A stretch of 64,000 nucleotides of DNA from an uncultured Dialister sp. (GCA_900543455.1 UQRR01000002.1:13631-77630), one strand, 5' to 3'; shown: positions 33,059-41,144, numbered from the stretch's first letter. Notes: generated by a model not told the origin, from the letters alone. Made by a program: numbers and translations.

Positions 33059-33475
33059 TTATCCGTTTGAATGGACGTACACCCACAGCCCCGGCAAATT
33101 GTTTTTGGCTGTATAGAATTTTTTGCACTGAGTCAGAACTACTTGCTTGTCGTCCTCATAGGCGATGCCGTTCAGTCCGTCGAGTACGACTTTCAAGATG
33201 TTGTCAATGTCCGGCTTTCCCGGCGGAAGTTTCCCCGCCAGCGCCTCTGCCTTCTTTGCCCGCGGCCATGACTTCGGGATCGGAAAGACCGCCTCGATCA
33301 CGACTGTCACAGCCCCCTCGAAACAGGGACCGTCCTGTGCTTCGTAAGCCTCCTTGATCTGCCGTTCATAAGACTTTGTTCTGCCCGGCGTGTAGACAGT
33401 CCCGCTTTTCGAAGAGAACCGCGGTCTTGCTTTGCCCTGTACCTTTCCCGGTACGAAGAAATATACCATACTCAT
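33059..33475 (-). CDS. rusA: RusA-family Holliday-junction resolvase
   Basis: RusA dimers cut recombination junctions during phage replication. The 138 residues contain VYFFVPGKVQGKARPRFSSK at the start and the acidic active-site stretch KPDIDNILKVVLDGLNGIAY followed by EDDKQVV. ATG 33475 is taken because AGGAGG is five bases upstream, within a 34-codon gene whose stop overlaps it. Partners nearby are the Sak4-like ATPase and primase-helicase genes. Confidence 0.9.
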   Translation of the reverse strand: MSMVYFFVPGKVQGKARPRFSSKSGTVYTPGRTKSYERQIKEAYEAQDGPCFEGAVTVVIEAVFPIPKSWPRAKKAEALAGKLPPGKPDIDNILKVVLDGLNGIAYEDDKQVVLTQCKKFYTAKNNLPGLWVYVHSNG

Positions 33476-33576
33476 CGCTTCCTCCTGAGCATCCATTCGA
33501 GGGTAAGAAGGATGGCAGCAGTCGCTACCAGCGAGCCCGTCAGCACACCAACGAAGAACCACACCGTACTACTCAT
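33472..33576 (-). CDS. 34-residue membrane peptide
   Basis: ATG 33576 overlaps the previous stop (ATGA) and the frame ends by overlapping the RusA start. The peptide MSSTVWFFVGVLTGSLVATA plus AILLTLEWMLRRKR has one span and a basic end, like the DUF3789-type mini-proteins of Firmicutes phages. The overlaps on both sides are strong evidence that it is translated. The function is unknown. Confidence 0.7.
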   Translation of the reverse strand: MSSTVWFFVGVLTGSLVATAAILLTLEWMLRRKR

Positions 33577-33797
33577 GAGATTCTCTCCTCCCTTTTCTGC
33601 CTTCGAGCCTCCCGCGCTGCCATAGCATCCACCTCTGTCTTTAAGACCATCAGGCCGCGTGCCACTTCCCGCTGGTCGTCCTGCAGATCAGCGATGGCCA
33701 GCCAAAGATCCCCGATCTTCCCGAAGAGGAAAGCAATCGTCACCAGCAGCATCATTCCAACGATGCAGATGAAGAGCAGGACTTCCCACTCAGTCAT
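33573..33797 (-). CDS. Small membrane coiled-coil protein
   Basis: The 74-residue protein has an N-terminal span (VLLFICIVGMMLLVTIAFLF) followed by a charged coiled coil (IADLQDDQREVARGLMVLKT...REARRQKREERIS). It overlaps both neighbours by 4-8 bases. It may be a membrane-attached early protein; the family is not recognised. Confidence 0.7.
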   Translation of the reverse strand: MTEWEVLLFICIVGMMLLVTIAFLFGKIGDLWLAIADLQDDQREVARGLMVLKTEVDAMAAREARRQKREERIS

Positions 33798-34077
33798 GAG
33801 ACCCCTCCATGTATCTATTCAGCACCTCTCTCATACGGATGACGTAGTGAGGGAATTCGTCCATATAGAGCAAGCTATTCATCTGCTCATACATCGCTTC
33901 GAGCATCTGCCCCAAGTCTTCCTTCGAATAATCAAATACAGTCAGCTTTACAGCTTTCACTCGATCCGTACTGGACAGATCCGCGTAGATATGCAGATGT
34001 CCATCCAGATCCTTGTCGATATAGATTTCTTTCGGGTCCGTGACAATAGCCCCATCTTCTGTCTGAATAATAATCAT
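33790..34077 (-). CDS. Hypothetical phage protein, 95 residues
   Basis: ATG 34077 has GGAGG five to six bases upstream. The sequence starts MIIIQTEDGAIVTDPKEIYI and contains beta strands (LHIYADLSSTDRVKAVKLTV), then helices (LGQMLEAMYEQMNSLLYMDE). It overlaps both neighbours, so it belongs to a translationally coupled early block. No known motif was seen. Confidence 0.7.
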   Translation of the reverse strand: MIIIQTEDGAIVTDPKEIYIDKDLDGHLHIYADLSSTDRVKAVKLTVFDYSKEDLGQMLEAMYEQMNSLLYMDEFPHYVIRMREVLNRYMEGSHD

Positions 34078-34316
34078 GATTCCTCCACTGTATAACCGTG
34101 AAACTCCATCCAATACTGATTGACTTCTCGCATTTTCATCAAAGCCTCTGCCTCGCTCTTGCACAGGAAGTCTTTGTTCGTCCATTTATCATCCTTCTCG
34201 TGGTAGTGATGCACCTGCAGCAATACTTTTTTCTTCGGCGTCCGCCCTGTCTGGTCCGTATAGCTCCGGATCGTCAGTTCGATGCGGTCAGCGCCTTTCA
34301 CAAGATGGCTTCGCAT
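34074..34316 (-). CDS. Hypothetical phage protein, 80 residues
   Basis: The basic protein MRSHLVKGADRIELTIRSYT...KKKVLLQVHHYHEKDDKW ends in a helix (AEALMKMREVNQYWMEFHGY). AAGGAGG precedes ATG. It is the first gene after the 250-bp spacer that follows the primase-helicase gene. No family is recognised. Confidence 0.65.
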   Translation of the reverse strand: MRSHLVKGADRIELTIRSYTDQTGRTPKKKVLLQVHHYHEKDDKWTNKDFLCKSEAEALMKMREVNQYWMEFHGYTVEES

Positions 34317-34573
34317 GACTTACCTCCTTCCTAAAATACAGATCTGTATTTTTCTGACTTTTTCTGACTGCTTGTAAATCAGTTGGTTTGCTATCATAAA
34401 AAGATATGTCTAAATCCCGAAAACTCTTTTTACGGTGAGTGAAGGGGTGGAAGGGGTGGGTGTGTATGTTAAGGAACACCCACCCTTACACCCCCATTCA
34501 CCGCGTGAGATTAAACGTGGAAAATATATCTATATTTCTTATATAGAGTTTTCCACGTTTATTTCCACTTTTA
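34317..34573. promoter_or_regulatory. Palindrome-rich spacer, possible replication origin
   Basis: No gene is seen here. It holds a perfect 20-bp palindrome AAAATACAGATCTGTATTTT (34333-34352), tandem TTTTTCTGAC units (34350-34373) and a long imperfect stem-loop of G/C strands (about 34434-34503, GGTGAGTGAAGGGGTG against CACCCCCATTCACC). A 12-bp stem AAACGTGGAAAA/TTTTCCACGTTT with an AT-rich loop follows (34513-34560). Position next to the primase-helicase gene suggests a phage origin or a set of regulatory hairpins; the last stem may end the primase transcript. Confidence 0.5.
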
Positions 34574-36625
34574 CTACCGCTCGTCTAGTCGTCTGATCCT
34601 TCCATTGCGTCCGGCAATCACTTCATAAACTTGAATCGGCTCGTTTGCTCGTTTCAAGTAGTTTTGAATCGTCTTTGATGAAACCTGCATCTCATCCGCA
34701 AGATTGGTTTTGTTCACTACATCCCCGTTCGCGAGATGATGCTCCAGCGTCCGGATGAATTCTTCGTAGCGATCATTTTTGTTCTGCGTCTGCGTGATAT
34801 TTCCCTTGACGCGGTTCCCTTCGATGCTGCCCTCAGTACGTTTCGGATCGATATCAGGAGCGAGCGTGTGGAGCGGGTACTGGAAGAGGATGGCTTTCGG
34901 CTTCGGCGTCTTGAATTCGCGAAGGATGCATGTGACGCAGTAAGCGACATCGCACCCATACTGTTCCTTTTCCTCTTCTTTCAGCTCGATCGCCGTCAGG
35001 TCGATGATGGCATCTGCATCGCGGGAGAATACGCCCGAGCCGCTGCCGCGGTCGGTCGCCCGCTTGGCGCCCTGCGCGCCCTTGGAGTGATGGTGGCAGT
35101 AGATGACAGAGCATCCCAGCTCGCGGCAGATGTAGTCAAACTGATTGCCAAAGTACGCCATATCGCTGGCGGCATTTTCGTCACCCGTGATGACCTTGTA
35201 AATAGGGTCGACGATGATCGCTTCCAGATGCATATCCTTACACCGCCGGACGATGATCTTTGCCAGTTTGTCCATCGGAAGCGCCTTGCCCCTGAGATCC
35301 CACACGATGAGATTGCTGGAGCTTGGATGCATCGGCATGCCCTTTGCCCGGTAGATGTGCTCCAGTCGGTCGATGAAAGATTTCTCGTCGATTTCCAGAT
35401 TGATATAGAGGACTTTCCCCTGCCGGCATTTCCACCCCAGAAACTCACCGCCGGACGCAATGGCAAGCGCCAGCTGCATCAGATAGAAAGACTTCCCCGC
35501 CTTCGAGGGGCCGGTCAGTATAGCCTTGTGCCCCAGTCGGAGAATGCCGTCGATCAGGACCGGATTCAGAGGCGGCGGGTCATCGATGACCGTATTGAGC
35601 GGGAGGAAAGGCGGCAGGTCATCCTGCTGCTCCTCCGTCCATGCGAGCCAGGTGAGATAGTCCTTCTGCCCCTGATTGACGCCGATCAGGAACTGCTTCT
35701 TGCCGTTCCGCGTGACGCCCGGCATGCGGGACAGGCGGGAAGGGTTCTTGTTCTGCTCGTCGACTTTGAAGCCGTTTTTGTTGCAGATGTCGTACATATG
35801 GGCGACGCGCTCATAGTATTCCTTCTGTGTCGCAGCATCGACATGGACGATGGCATGCACTGACTTCCCGCCGGAATAGACGATGGCAGCGCATGGCAGC
35901 TGCATCTGTCGGATGAGCGCCAGCTGCTGGCCGAGAGGCAGCGTATCCGACTCCACCAGCGCATAGCGATAATCAGTGACATTCGCATTCTTAGCCCCTT
36001 CTCCGTCCAGCGGATTGATACGGATCCATGCCCCTGCCGCCTCATTCTGCAGGCTGCCGATAGCACTGGATATCTTTTCGGCATGCTTCAGCGCCTCGAC
36101 GATCTCTCCGCACGTCCGCTTGCACTGGCCATTATCGACAGGCTTCCATTTCCCGTCCTTAGCCAGGAAGGAATTCACTGCCAGTCCGACATACTCATCC
36201 GGTTTGAAGAGCGCCTGCAGATAGGAGATGAGGTCTTCTTTCGGTTTCCACTCCTCATCACTTGGCTCATGGAAATCTTCCGGCTCGACCGTTGATGGAT
36301 CGATCAGGAAATCGGAATCCGTGAAGGTGAACCCCGTCACAGTGTGAACCGGCCCTTCATGACGTCCGGAGGGCTTCCACCCGCCTTCCTTCGCCCACTG
36401 GGTGATGACGGCACCGGTGACTGGCTGCTCGCGGTCTTCATGGAAAGACTGCCACTTCTTGACGCATTCCCCTTCATGAAACTTCCCGCCCCTACGGCTC
36501 CACGTTTCCCAGACAGACAGGGGATAGCCCTCCTTCTGGAGAGCCATGCCCACTTGGATCCATCGTTCATAGCTGTAGTCTGGGTCGATGAAGGCCAAGA
36601 GCGGCACTAGATCGATTTTGCTCAT
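34574..36625 (-). CDS. Primase-helicase (PriCT-2, AEP-like, RepA-like ATPase)
   Basis: The 683-residue protein probably starts and drives phage DNA replication. Residues 5-90 match PriCT-2 (IDPDYSYERWIQVGMALQKE...TWSRRGGKFHEGEC). Residues 140-330 look like an archaeo-eukaryotic primase core (YRYALVESDTLPLGQQLALI, IVYSGGKSVHAIVHVDAATQ). From about 365 there is a RecA-type ATPase with TGPSKAGKSFYLMQLALAIA (Walker A) and LEAIIVDPIYKVITGDENAA (Walker B), as in RepA/AAA_25 helicases. A C-terminal winged-helix-like end (NLADEMQVSSKTIQNYLKRA) may bind origin DNA. It follows the Sak4/DUF669 genes and precedes the hairpin-rich spacer. Confidence 0.88.
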   Translation of the reverse strand: MSKIDLVPLLAFIDPDYSYERWIQVGMALQKEGYPLSVWETWSRRGGKFHEGECVKKWQSFHEDREQPVTGAVITQWAKEGGWKPSGRHEGPVHTVTGFTFTDSDFLIDPSTVEPEDFHEPSDEEWKPKEDLISYLQALFKPDEYVGLAVNSFLAKDGKWKPVDNGQCKRTCGEIVEALKHAEKISSAIGSLQNEAAGAWIRINPLDGEGAKNANVTDYRYALVESDTLPLGQQLALIRQMQLPCAAIVYSGGKSVHAIVHVDAATQKEYYERVAHMYDICNKNGFKVDEQNKNPSRLSRMPGVTRNGKKQFLIGVNQGQKDYLTWLAWTEEQQDDLPPFLPLNTVIDDPPPLNPVLIDGILRLGHKAILTGPSKAGKSFYLMQLALAIASGGEFLGWKCRQGKVLYINLEIDEKSFIDRLEHIYRAKGMPMHPSSSNLIVWDLRGKALPMDKLAKIIVRRCKDMHLEAIIVDPIYKVITGDENAASDMAYFGNQFDYICRELGCSVIYCHHHSKGAQGAKRATDRGSGSGVFSRDADAIIDLTAIELKEEEKEQYGCDVAYCVTCILREFKTPKPKAILFQYPLHTLAPDIDPKRTEGSIEGNRVKGNITQTQNKNDRYEEFIRTLEHHLANGDVVNKTNLADEMQVSSKTIQNYLKRANEPIQVYEVIAGRNGRIRRLDER

Positions 36626-36631
36626 AGCCGT

Positions 36632-37117
36632 TTACCGTTCGGGCTTGTAGTACTTCTTGATGACATTGCGCGTGGTCTGCTTGCCGTTCCATTCGGACGT
36701 TTCATGATCGACCTCGAAGTCCCCTTCCAGCCCTACGGCGGTCGTCCAGAGCGGGTCATCCGCGCCGCCGATGCCGTTCTCTTTGAGTGCATCACCAAGA
36801 CCGATGGCATCGAAGAAGCAGGCGAATTTCCACTTCTGATTGCTCTTGTAGACCAGGTAATCTGTAAGGCGTGTCTTTGTTCCGTCTTCGTGATGGATGT
36901 CCATCAGGATGGTTTTCATGAGCGTGTTATCCTTCTTCGTGAAGCTCGTCTGGCAGTCATAGACTACGAAGTGGTAACGGCCTTTCGGGATAGGGTCGAA
37001 GAGACTCCCCTTGTCCTTGAAATCATCGTTCGTGAAATCGGAAAACCCGGTCACCACCATTGCCTTTTCCTTCTCGGTATCCGGCGTAGCATTTCCAAAC
37101 TGTCCAAAATTCGGCAT
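36632..37117 (-). CDS. DUF669-like single-strand DNA-binding candidate
   Basis: The 161-residue protein (MPNFGQFGNATPDTEKEKAM, then FDPIPKGRYHFVVYDCQTSF, then FEVDHETSEWNGKQTTRNVI) has the beta-barrel-type pattern of phage DUF669 proteins. These are usually encoded beside Sak4-type recombinases and thought to bind single-stranded DNA. Here it lies between the Sak4-like and primase-helicase genes. AGGAGGAATAA precedes the start. The binding role is inferred from context. Confidence 0.75.
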   Translation of the reverse strand: MPNFGQFGNATPDTEKEKAMVVTGFSDFTNDDFKDKGSLFDPIPKGRYHFVVYDCQTSFTKKDNTLMKTILMDIHHEDGTKTRLTDYLVYKSNQKWKFACFFDAIGLGDALKENGIGGADDPLWTTAVGLEGDFEVDHETSEWNGKQTTRNVIKKYYKPER

Positions 37118-37218
37118 AGTATTATTCCTCCTAAAATGTAAAAATCGTAACTTAATGTGCGAAAATTGAGAAAAAATCTCTCAAAACCATGGTTACAAAC
37201 AGAAATCGTGGTTATAGA

Positions 37219-38307
37219 CTAAAACGGAGTGCGGATGTTGTTCAGCACATAGTATTTGAATCCCGCCCATGTATCAGGCTTGATGAGTGCTTCTACATAG
37301 TCCGCCGGGATCTTCGCCAGATTCTCGGCCTTCGCTGCTGGTTCGTTAGGATCTACTTCGCGGATCGCTTTCAGCAGTTCCCCCTCCGTGATCGGTGAAG
37401 GGTCTGCCTCCGATACGCCGAGCGCCATCAGACGCGCGAGCTCGTCATACACATTCGTGGGCGGGTCTGGCTTCGCTTCTGCGGGCTCCGCGGCCGTTTT
37501 AGGGGTGATTCCCTTCTGTGCCTTCTTCTTCGCCTGATACGCCTTTTCCATGGTGGTTTTCGGCGGCGTGACAGGACGGGCGGGGATGATGGACTGGATT
37601 TCCTTGAAGTCGAAGTCCAAAACATCCGCAAGGCCGAAGCGGTTCTTCGCATCCGCGAATGGCGTGTGCGTCGCGCGCATTCTCCGCTGGCCGCCTGCTG
37701 CCTTGCCTTTGCCGTCTGCTCCCTGTCGGATGATGACTTTGTAGTCCGCAAAGAGCAGAAGATCCGCCCACTCTTTGAGAAGAGCCCCCAGTGAATTGTT
37801 CTTGCTCCCGGGGAGCTTCATCTCCCAGTGGTCATAGCTCCCGGTGTCATCCGGCCTTGTGACCGTGCGCTGCATCGCGTGTGCCAGGAATACGACATTG
37901 AAGCCCATATTCACCAGCACCTCCGCATTGACCAAGAGCTTCGAGAATTCTTCGGCGAGGATCACATAGCCCTTGCCATAGCCGAATTCTTCGATGCTCT
38001 TCTTGCTGCCGTTTGCCTTGCAGATGTAGGCGCTCGCCAGTTTTGCCGCCATATCTGCCGTGTCGATGACGATCGTCGAATAGGGAAGCGACGGGTCGCG
38101 CTGGATCTGGTCCAGCGTACCCATGAGGGCGGGCCAGTCCTGAATGGAGTCGATGCGGTCGACGTCCATCCGGCGGCTGCCGCGGTCCAGGTCGAGGAAA
38201 AGCGGCGCGGGGAAATGACTGGCGAAAGTCGTCTTCCCGATGCCTTCCACGCCGTATACCACGACCTTGACGGCACTCTGCTGGATACCCTTGTTAATGG
38301 TAAGCAT
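37219..38307 (-). CDS. Sak4-like RecA-fold recombinase ATPase
   Basis: Sak4-type proteins promote single-strand annealing in phages. The 362-residue protein has an AAA_24/RecA core with KVVVYGVEGIGKTTFASHFP (Walker A, about residues 14-33), STIVIDTADMAAKLASAYIC (Walker B) and FNVVFLAHAMQRTVTRPDDT (sensor region). A flexible Lys/Pro/Ala-rich linker (about 255-300) leads to a short helical C-terminus (TEGELLKAIREVDPNEPAAK). Its neighbours Gp157 and DUF669 form a standard cassette with it. Confidence 0.88.
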   Translation of the reverse strand: MLTINKGIQQSAVKVVVYGVEGIGKTTFASHFPAPLFLDLDRGSRRMDVDRIDSIQDWPALMGTLDQIQRDPSLPYSTIVIDTADMAAKLASAYICKANGSKKSIEEFGYGKGYVILAEEFSKLLVNAEVLVNMGFNVVFLAHAMQRTVTRPDDTGSYDHWEMKLPGSKNNSLGALLKEWADLLLFADYKVIIRQGADGKGKAAGGQRRMRATHTPFADAKNRFGLADVLDFDFKEIQSIIPARPVTPPKTTMEKAYQAKKKAQKGITPKTAAEPAEAKPDPPTNVYDELARLMALGVSEADPSPITEGELLKAIREVDPNEPAAKAENLAKIPADYVEALIKPDTWAGFKYYVLNNIRTPF

Positions 38308-38354
38308 ATATACCTCCTATGATGTATTTCTAAAAGTGAATCGCCGGATGGCTA

Positions 38355-38849
38355 TCACTTAATAGACAGATTCTGCTTTTCTTCCAAAGAAGCGCCGGGG
38401 ACGGCCTTTCCTGCTTTCAAAAGCTCTTTGATAGCCAGCTTGTCCGGCTTGGTCGTGATGACCTGCTTCATGAAGCACATGGGGATCATATTCTCATCCG
38501 GGATGGATACCGTCACGGACTTTCGCCATCGGATCTGGGCACTAGGCACATCCGCCTTCTTGCCCGCTTCCAGATGCATGGCCAGATAGGTCTTAAGGCT
38601 CTCCAGCTTCTTCTGCGCCGACACGGCTCTCGCCGTCAGCTTGTCGACTTCTTCTTTGTACTGCTCGATATCCGACTGGAGATTCTTGATATACCGGCAG
38701 ATGTTATCCACCTTGGCCCATTTCTCCATCTCGAGATCATCCAGTGCTTTTGCATCCAGTACTTCCCCGGTGCTGCCGTCTACGGCAGTGCCTTCCGGAG
38801 TGACGAAGATATTTGCCAGCTTTTCATCGATTTCATACAATGTTGCCAT
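38355..38849 (-). CDS. Gp157-family phage protein
   Basis: The 164 residues match the siphovirus Gp157 family: MATLYEIDEKLANIFVTPEG, then a coiled coil (KVDNICRYIKNLQSDIEQYK...LTARAVSAQKKLESLKTYLA), then a strand-rich end (WRKSVTVSIPDENMIP, KAGKAVPGASLEEKQNLSIK). Gp157 of phage Sfi21-like viruses has been linked to phage resistance when expressed, and it commonly precedes Sak4-type recombinases. An AAAT-rich 47-bp gap separates it from the ATPase gene. Confidence 0.85.
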   Translation of the reverse strand: MATLYEIDEKLANIFVTPEGTAVDGSTGEVLDAKALDDLEMEKWAKVDNICRYIKNLQSDIEQYKEEVDKLTARAVSAQKKLESLKTYLAMHLEAGKKADVPSAQIRWRKSVTVSIPDENMIPMCFMKQVITTKPDKLAIKELLKAGKAVPGASLEEKQNLSIK

Positions 38850-38864
38850 TTCTTCTCTCCTTCA

Positions 38865-39320
38865 CTAGTACAATACGTCAATAAGTTCTCGATAGACGCC
38901 TTTCGGCATCTTGATCGGCCGCGTCTTTGCCGGAAGATCCAGCAGATCCTCCGCCACATCCACCAGCTCTGCGAGCGTATCCAGCTCTTCCTCTGAGCAG
39001 CCCTCAAGGAACGGCCAGTCCTTCTCACAAAAGTCGATCATCATGTCCCATTCATAGGAAGACATCAGGTCGATCATCTGCGTGCTATCCCCTATTCGCT
39101 GCTCGATGGATTTAAACATCAGCTGCAGATGCTTCATCAGCGCTTTCGCGCTCTTCATCGGGTACAGCTTCAGCCTGCCGGTGATTTTTGTGTCGATCAT
39201 GCTGCAATGCTTGCAGCATGTGCCCTGTTTCTTACTATTGCGTGAATTGTAGTAGGTCTTACCGCAGATCCGGCACTGATGAGGATACATCGGCTTCGGT
39301 TGCTTCGTTTTCTGTTTCAA
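38865..39320 (-). CDS. Zinc-finger phage protein
   Basis: Reading from TTG 39320 (GGAGG eight bases upstream, inside the preceding gene) gives 151 residues. They start LKQKTKQPKPMYPHQCRICG and hold a zinc module CRICGKTYYNSRNSKKQGTC with CKHC, followed by a helical acidic domain (DFCEKDWPFLEGCSEEELDT, LAELVDVAEDLLDL). An ATG at 39290 is the alternative start. The longest possible frame would run through the upstream gene and is not used. The function is unknown. Confidence 0.65.
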   Translation of the reverse strand: MKQKTKQPKPMYPHQCRICGKTYYNSRNSKKQGTCCKHCSMIDTKITGRLKLYPMKSAKALMKHLQLMFKSIEQRIGDSTQMIDLMSSYEWDMMIDFCEKDWPFLEGCSEEELDTLAELVDVAEDLLDLPAKTRPIKMPKGVYRELIDVLY

Positions 39321-39459
39321 TCGGTTCACCTCCCACCCAGTCATCCCATGCGTCATCCGCGTGCTCCATCTCGTATTCTTCCCGTTCAAGGCGGCGGCGG
39401 GCGGCTTCTTCATCGAAGTACCCAATGCCGCACACCATGTGATTTTCAAGCTCTGCCAT
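39259..39459 (-). CDS. Small acidic phage protein
   Basis: The 66-residue protein MAELENHMVCGIGYFDEEAA, RRRLEREEYEMEHADDAWDD is strongly acidic. GGAGAAATC precedes ATG 39459. It overlaps the zinc-finger gene in another frame by about 60 bases. Small acidic early phage proteins can mimic DNA or inhibit host enzymes, but no specific support exists here. Confidence 0.6.
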   Translation of the reverse strand: MAELENHMVCGIGYFDEEAARRRLEREEYEMEHADDAWDDWVGGEPIETENEATEADVSSSVPDLR

Positions 39460-39476
39460 GATTTCTCCATTTCTGC

Positions 39477-39552
39477 TATAATAGAGGCAGGAATGAGTAC
39501 CAAAACCTTCCTGCCCGAGCCTTAGCAGTAGCCGCTGCCAAGGCTCTTTTTC
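39477..39552 (+). ncRNA. Candidate small RNA opposite the early operon
   Basis: On the plus strand TATAAT (39477-39482) is followed at the proper distance by two tight hairpins: GGCAGGAA/TTCCTGCC (39486-39515) and GAGCCTTaGCAG/GCTGCcAAGGCTC (39517-39546). The second ends in TTTTTCTTT, a clear rho-independent terminator. The result would be a ~63-base RNA antisense to the 5' leader of the 66-residue gene. The -35 is weak. All flanking genes read the other way, so the terminator cannot belong to one of them. Confidence 0.6.
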
Positions 39553-39553
39553 T

Positions 39554-39781
39554 TTACTCTTTCACCTGCAGCTCGATGACCTGCATCTCGCCATTGCCAT
39601 CTTTCAGATCCTCGGTGTTTGCGAAGATCCCGGTGACGACCAGATGCGGGACGGGTTCTTCTTCATTGATGGCGCTCTTGTACCCGAAGAAATAATCGTC
39701 GCCATCCTCATTGAACACGTGGACAGGCTGATCCTCCATGAGGAGCTCGAGCGCCTGCTCCAGTGTGACTTCGTCTTTCAT
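39554..39781 (-). CDS. Hypothetical phage protein, 75 residues
   Basis: The acidic protein begins MKDEVTLEQALELLMEDQPV and continues HVFNEDGDDYFFGYKSAINE with strands near the end (HLVVTGIFANTEDLKDGNGE). It abuts the zinc-module gene upstream without a gap. The family is not recognised. Confidence 0.7.
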   Translation of the reverse strand: MKDEVTLEQALELLMEDQPVHVFNEDGDDYFFGYKSAINEEEPVPHLVVTGIFANTEDLKDGNGEMQVIELQVKE

Positions 39782-40285
39782 TTAGTCGCTCCTTCCATCC
39801 ACGAACGGTCGGTACTTCGACCGTTTCCTAGCCTTCTTTTCTTCGGCGGCGTTCTGCTTCTTCCACATCAACGCCATGTGCTTATGCTCTCGGCAGCAGT
39901 ACATGGCCGTTGCCGACTGTGTGCCAAAGGCCTTTCCGCACCACTTGCAGCATCTCTCAAAGTAGCCACCGCCGAAGCCTCTGCCCGCCGGAGCTTTCGA
40001 AGCCCTTGCAGCCTTCGGCTTATTCCGCTTCCAAAATGCCTTTTCGCATTTGGCGCTGCAGAACCGGAAGCGCTTGTCACTTTTGCTCATGACGCGGACC
40101 CAGTGTCCGCATTGCTCACACTGGAACTCGCGGAGCGGGATGCCTTCTTCCGCTTCTTCTTTAGCGTGGTCCTTATCGCGGCGCCCTTCGTAGTAAGAGC
40201 GCCTCTCACACTCTGCGGAGCAGAAGCGTTTCCGCGGGGCGGCATCCGCAGGGAGCGGCTTCCCGCAGCCCTCGCAGCATCTCAT
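39782..40285 (-). CDS. Triple zinc-module phage protein
   Basis: From ATG 40285, which overlaps the preceding stop (ATGA), the 167-residue protein carries three similar Cys modules. They are CCEGCGKPL...KRFCSAECERR (about 3-30), CEQCGHWVRV...FRFCSAKCEKAFW (about 55-85) and CKWCGKAFGT...MYCCREHKHM (about 112-137). Basic linkers separate them. Each resembles a treble-clef finger used to bind DNA, RNA or protein. No catalytic motif is seen. The longer upstream reading lacks a ribosome site. Confidence 0.75.
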   Translation of the reverse strand: MRCCEGCGKPLPADAAPRKRFCSAECERRSYYEGRRDKDHAKEEAEEGIPLREFQCEQCGHWVRVMSKSDKRFRFCSAKCEKAFWKRNKPKAARASKAPAGRGFGGGYFERCCKWCGKAFGTQSATAMYCCREHKHMALMWKKQNAAEEKKARKRSKYRPFVDGRSD

Positions 40286-40494
40286 TGAGCCACCGCCATT
40301 AGCAGGGTGTATGCCGCGGCGCATACCAGCGTCAGCGGATAGACCGCTACTTCCTTCCAAAACTCCCTGCGAGTGTTAGCAGGATCGTATTTCTTCGTGA
40401 CTACTTGAGAGGCGAGAGCTGCGGTTCTCGCCTCTTCTTGCTCGCGGGAGTCCATCATCTGATGAACGACCTCTACTGCTTCTGCGCTGGTCAT
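40282..40494 (-). CDS. Small protein with C-terminal membrane span
   Basis: The 70-residue protein MTSAEAVEVVHQMMDSREQE has a charged helical N-terminus and a hydrophobic end (VYPLTLVCAAAYTLLMAV), so it is probably tail-anchored. It overlaps the neighbours by four bases on each side. The function is unknown. Confidence 0.65.
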   Translation of the reverse strand: MTSAEAVEVVHQMMDSREQEEARTAALASQVVTKKYDPANTRREFWKEVAVYPLTLVCAAAYTLLMAVAQ

Positions 40495-40832
40495 GATTTA
40501 TTCATCTCCCTGATTTCCGTGACCACTCTGGATGCTGCCATGTATCCGGCAGCTTTCCCCTCGTAGATCCGCGCCATCATGTCCTTCGCACACAACCTAG
40601 CGCTTTCCGCCAGATTCATATTGCGGGTTTCCTCGTGGCACAAGAAATTCGCCATGCTTTCGAGCAGCGCCTTCGACTCCATCATCTGCATGGAAACGGC
40701 GAGGGCGTCAGCCTTCCCCGTCAGGTAGTCGCCGACGCAGGTGTCTTTGCACGCGACAAGCTCGACGCCTGCATCAGCGCGAAGAGCGCTCAATTGTGCG
40801 AGGATCACTTCTCTCATTTTTGTTTCTTTCAT
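40491..40832 (-). CDS. Hypothetical helical phage protein
   Basis: The 113-residue protein (MKETKMREVILAQLSALRAD, ELVACKDTCVGDYLTGKADA, LESMANFLCHEETRNMNLAE) is mostly helical with four cysteines. AGGAGG lies about 12 bases before the first ATG, and a second ATG five codons later is possible. It has no known motif. Confidence 0.65.
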   Translation of the reverse strand: MKETKMREVILAQLSALRADAGVELVACKDTCVGDYLTGKADALAVSMQMMESKALLESMANFLCHEETRNMNLAESARLCAKDMMARIYEGKAAGYMAASRVVTEIREMNKS

Positions 40833-40850
40833 TCTTTGCTTCTACCTCCT

Positions 40851-41144
40851 TTAGGTCGTCTCCATGGCCTTCTCCTCATTCTGTCTGGCTTGCCAGACAG
40901 AAATCCTGGTCCCTTCCTTCGCCTTTTTCACGGCTTCCAGGAAGGTCCCCGGTCTATCTTTCAGCCCCTCGCGTGCCTTCCGCTCGAGGAAGGCGTCCAT
41001 GTCTTTGGGGTTGAACATGAACCGCTGGCCAATCCTAAAGCAGGGGATTTCTCCTGCCCGGCAGTACCTGCGAATGGTACTGACTGGGAGACCGTGGGTC
41101 TCCGCGTATTCCTTCGCGGAGATCCACCTTTTTTCTTTGCCCAT
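40851..41144 (-). CDS. Excisionase/MerR-type DNA-binding protein
   Basis: The 97 residues contain WISAKEYAETHGLPVSTIRR and YCRAGEIPCFRIGQRFMFNP, the winged-helix pattern of excisionase-family (HTH_17) proteins, then KDMDAFLERKAREG and a helical tail. It may act in excision or early gene control. A second protein of similar type is coded at 41437-41841. Confidence 0.82.
   Translation of the reverse strand: MGKEKRWISAKEYAETHGLPVSTIRRYCRAGEIPCFRIGQRFMFNPKDMDAFLERKAREGLKDRPGTFLEAVKKAKEGTRISVWQARQNEEKAMETT

Noticed and set aside
38865..39503. Longer 212-codon reading of the zinc-finger gene
   Set aside because: Its first part overlaps almost the entire 66-residue gene and lacks a ribosome site; TTG 39320 has one.
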